NCBI RefSeq assembly: GCF_042654525.1
Contig: NZ_JBHSGP010000014.1
Location: 744,001-808,000, forward strand
DNA length: 64,000 nt
Source of the DNA: Geojedonia litorea
GTDB taxonomy: Bacteria; Bacteroidota; Bacteroidia; Flavobacteriales; Flavobacteriaceae
Reading direction: 5' to 3'
Shown here: positions 61,913-64,000 of the stretch, piece after piece
Layout of the letters: the number at the start of each line of letters is the position of its first letter
Numbering within the stretch: position 1 is the first letter of the stretch
Translations under genes and position numbers: made by a program
Notes under the pieces: model-generated
Told to the model about the DNA's origin: nothing
The model's database searches: none
The model's input: only the letters and a program-made list of their open reading frames with translations

Positions 61913-62669
61913 GTCTATTTAAGTTGTGCTGTTTTTGAAGTAGATTAACTGTTGTAATTGAGGCGGCGGTAACCGATAATGGTAACACGAAAATAATTCC
62001 AATCACAGGAACCAACAGAAACAAGATAAAAACAATCCCATTACCAATTGCAAAACCGCGATGTTGTCTTACAAAAGTAATACTTTCAGAATACTTAAAA
62101 TGACGCTCTAAAGTATAATCAAAATTTCCAAAACCAGCATAATAGGCCTGGACTAAAAAAAGTAATACACTTGAAAAAATACCAATAACAGGTATGAAGC
62201 TTATAATAAGTATGGGTATGGTCAGTAATAATTCAATTGAGAGGTTTCGAACATTAATACGAATGCCTCTCCAAAGTTGCGCTTTAAAGGATGTGTTTCT
62301 ATGTTGAGACTTTTCATGACCTATGAGATGCGCTTCAATCTTTTCTGACACAGGGCTCATAAATGGCGCAGACAGCGCCATGATGATATGTTTGTAAATT
62401 ATGAGTCCAATAGCAATTATAAAAAGGCCTGAAATAAATTCGAGAATTTTAAACATCCAAGAATCAGGTTCAAGGTGCCATGATGGGAATAAACTCGTGA
62501 CGAAGTCAACAATATTATCTGAAAGCCCATAAGCCGAAACCCCAATAACAATAGCGGTAAAAACACTAATTAATATGGGAATTGCAAAATACTTCCAAAG
62601 CTTTAATTTAGAAATTAAACTAAAAGCACCAAAATACGGCTTGATTCCAGATATTATATTGTTAAGCAT
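61902..62669 (-). CDS. EI24-domain (CysZ-like) membrane protein
   Basis: A 255-residue protein with about four to six membrane segments. The N-terminal ISGIKPYFGAFSLISKLKLWKY and the central ALSAPFMSPVSEKIEAHL fit the EI24/CysZ family; CysZ is a sulfate channel in proteobacteria. Whether this one carries sulfate is unknown. It overlaps hemE by eight bases, and its position between hemE and the GNAT gene agrees with the flavobacterial heme cluster. Confidence 0.83.
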   Translation of the reverse strand: MLNNIISGIKPYFGAFSLISKLKLWKYFAIPILISVFTAIVIGVSAYGLSDNIVDFVTSLFPSWHLEPDSWMFKILEFISGLFIIAIGLIIYKHIIMALSAPFMSPVSEKIEAHLIGHEKSQHRNTSFKAQLWRGIRINVRNLSIELLLTIPILIISFIPVIGIFSSVLLFLVQAYYAGFGNFDYTLERHFKYSESITFVRQHRGFAIGNGIVFILFLLVPVIGIIFVLPLSVTAASITTVNLLQKQHNLNRHDL

Positions 62670-63687
62670 GATAGTTTTTCACAGCATCAACAAAGGCTTT
62701 GGCGTTTTCTAATGGAATATTAGGGAGAATACCATGTCCTAAATTAACGATGTATTTATCTTTTCCAAACTCACTGATCATTTGATGCACCATCTTTTTA
62801 ATTTCGGAAGGTGGAGACAATAATCGTGATGGGTCAAAATTCCCTTGTAAAGTGATGTTTCCACCAGTTAAATATCTTGCATTTCGGGCCGAACAAGTCC
62901 AGTCAATACCCAATGCCGACGCCCCAGATCTTGACATTTCATTTAAGGCAAACCAGCACCCTTTACCAAATGCAATTACTGGTGTTTCATTTTTCAAGGC
63001 GTCAATGATTTGCTGAATATACTGCCATGAAAATTCTTGATAATCTACAGGAGATAACATTCCTCCCCAAGAATCAAATACCTGAACAGCATTAACACCA
63101 GCTTTCACTTTTTCTTTTAAATAAGCAATTGTGGTATCTGTAATTTTTTGTAATAATTGATGTGCAGCTACAGGATTAGTAAAACAGAATTCTTTGGCTT
63201 TATCAAAGGTCTTGCTACCTTGACCTTGTACACAATAACATAAAATGGTCCAAGGAGAACCCGCAAAGCCTATCAACGGAACTTCATTGTTGAGTTTTTC
63301 TTTAGTAGCTGTTATAGCCTGATATACATAATCGAGGGCTTCAGTTACATCTGGGACAATTACAGAATCAACATCTTTTTGCGAACGAATAGGGTTTGGT
63401 AAATATGGACCAAAATTAGGTTTCATTTGCACCTCAATATTCATGGCTTGTGGGATTACCAATATATCACTGAATAATATTGCGGCATCCATGCCAAACC
63501 GTCTAATAGGCTGTACTGTTATTTCACTTGCCAATTCAGGTGTTTGACAGCGTGTGAAAAAATCGTATTTAGCCTTTATTTCTTGAAATTCTGGTAAATA
63601 ACGTCCTGCTTGACGCATCATCCAAACCGGAGGGCGATTAACAGTTTCACCTTTTAATGCTCTTAAGAATAAATCGTTTTTTATCAT
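62662..63687 (-). CDS. hemE: Uroporphyrinogen decarboxylase
   Basis: A 341-residue TIM-barrel enzyme decarboxylating uroporphyrinogen III. The conserved N-terminus PVWMMRQAGRYLPEFQEIK holds the substrate-binding arginine pair, with FSDILVIPQAM, GFAGSPWTI and GHGILPNIPLEN further on. It starts one base after the hemD stop codon. Confidence 0.97.
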   Translation of the reverse strand: MIKNDLFLRALKGETVNRPPVWMMRQAGRYLPEFQEIKAKYDFFTRCQTPELASEITVQPIRRFGMDAAILFSDILVIPQAMNIEVQMKPNFGPYLPNPIRSQKDVDSVIVPDVTEALDYVYQAITATKEKLNNEVPLIGFAGSPWTILCYCVQGQGSKTFDKAKEFCFTNPVAAHQLLQKITDTTIAYLKEKVKAGVNAVQVFDSWGGMLSPVDYQEFSWQYIQQIIDALKNETPVIAFGKGCWFALNEMSRSGASALGIDWTCSARNARYLTGGNITLQGNFDPSRLLSPPSEIKKMVHQMISEFGKDKYIVNLGHGILPNIPLENAKAFVDAVKNYHA

Positions 63688-63688
63688 T

Positions 63689-64000
63689 TTAAACGTAGTG
63701 TTCGTTTACTAATTCAATTACACTTTCTACTGTTGGCACTTTAGCCACACGTACATCTTCAAAATATTTTTGAGCCTCTTTAGCAGTTGTCTCTCCAATA
63801 CAAAAAGCTATTTTATTAGTTTTATTAGCTTTAATATAACTCTCAACGGTGGAAGGGCTATAAAACATGACACCTTCAACTGAACCCTCAAGTTTAATTG
63901 GGGCGTATTTGGTTTGATAGGCAATAATTTCGTTCACTTCAATATTGTTGTCACTTAATATTGTAGGTAAATCATCTAGTCGCAAATCACTACAAAAATA
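63689..64000 (-). CDS. hemD: Uroporphyrinogen-III synthase, C-terminal part (5' end outside window)
   Basis: About 103 C-terminal residues; the frame is open to the window edge (YFCSDLRLDDLPTIL), so the gene continues beyond it and the TTG at 63985 is not the start. It shows the HemD features FCSDLRLDDLP, VMFYSPSTVESYI and FCIGETTAKEAQKYF. The enzyme closes the tetrapyrrole ring with inversion of ring D. It precedes hemE. Confidence 0.92.
   Translation of the reverse strand, partial: YFCSDLRLDDLPTILSDNNIEVNEIIAYQTKYAPIKLEGSVEGVMFYSPSTVESYIKANKTNKIAFCIGETTAKEAQKYFEDVRVAKVPTVESVIELVNEHYV

Noticed and set aside
1..64000. tRNA, rRNA, prophage and IS elements
   Set aside because: No tRNA-like cloverleaf with CCA-type end, rRNA core sequence, transposase or phage gene was recognised by eye; a tRNAscan or Rfam search was not possible, so small RNAs may have been missed.

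Overview
The window is an ordinary chromosomal segment of an AT-rich member of the Bacteroidota, most likely the family Flavobacteriaceae. Evidence: gliding and type IX secretion lipoproteins (GldH, PorW/SprE); lineage-typical genes (DUF4254-GT9, DUF5687 exporter permease, HU-CCDC81/SPOR protein, DUF6341/DUF6427 beside upp); an atp operon that stops after atpG without atpD/atpC; and TTG-N17-23-TAnnTTTG promoters instead of E. coli-type ones. I saw no rRNA, tRNA, CRISPR array, prophage or classical insertion sequence.

Layout. 1-7278 (+) is the end of a surface-polysaccharide cluster: sugar dehydrogenase (partial), Wzy-like polymerase/ligase, an alpha/alpha-toroid protein, WecG-type transferase, then ugd-uxs and an initiating phosphosugar transferase from their own promoter. 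7275-9753 (-) holds a CapK-like adenylate-forming enzyme and a glycosyltransferase. 9785-18125 is housekeeping: purD, DUF6341, DUF6427, upp, DUF4254-GT9, a PaaE-like flavoprotein/ferredoxin reductase and a two-gene ABC exporter. 18212-26931 (+) carries porW/sprE, bactofilin and atpZ-DUF6168-atpBEFHAG, with stem-loops in three atp intergenic gaps. 27050-34780 (+) runs through an exported protein, a flippase, a DUF6090 protein, dut, a nucleotidyltransferase, a TPR protein, a DUF4292 lipoprotein and an EnvC-like amidase activator. 34781-42983 holds a thioesterase, HU/SPOR protein, dprA, trpS, plsC, an ECF sigma factor with a membrane-anchored beta-barrel partner and a lipoprotein, and recA.

42984-43458 has no conventional gene but a possible short transcript with a 30-codon ORF and a strong terminator. 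43459-48632 (+) is trhO and ricT-gldH-PBP1A. 48717-50494 (+) is the 3-oxoacid CoA-transferase pair scoA/scoB split by a four-helix-bundle (23S-IVS-type) gene flanked by imperfect inverted repeats. 50495-50868 is non-coding with tandem repeats and two terminators. 50869-59326 (-) contains a fused oligopeptide-type ABC ATPase, a PolB-like exonuclease, a penicillin acylase, ogt, a CNNM/CBS protein and a DM13/Ig lipoprotein plus outer-membrane barrel pair. 59425-64000 (-) is a heme cluster hemD-hemE-EI24-GNAT-hemF-hemB, with hemD running off the right edge.

Most of the window is conserved flavobacterial core. The parts most worth a second look are the IVS-type insertion inside scoAB, the DM13-barrel pair, the sigma/trans-envelope barrel module, the atp intercistronic structures and the two structured non-coding regions.
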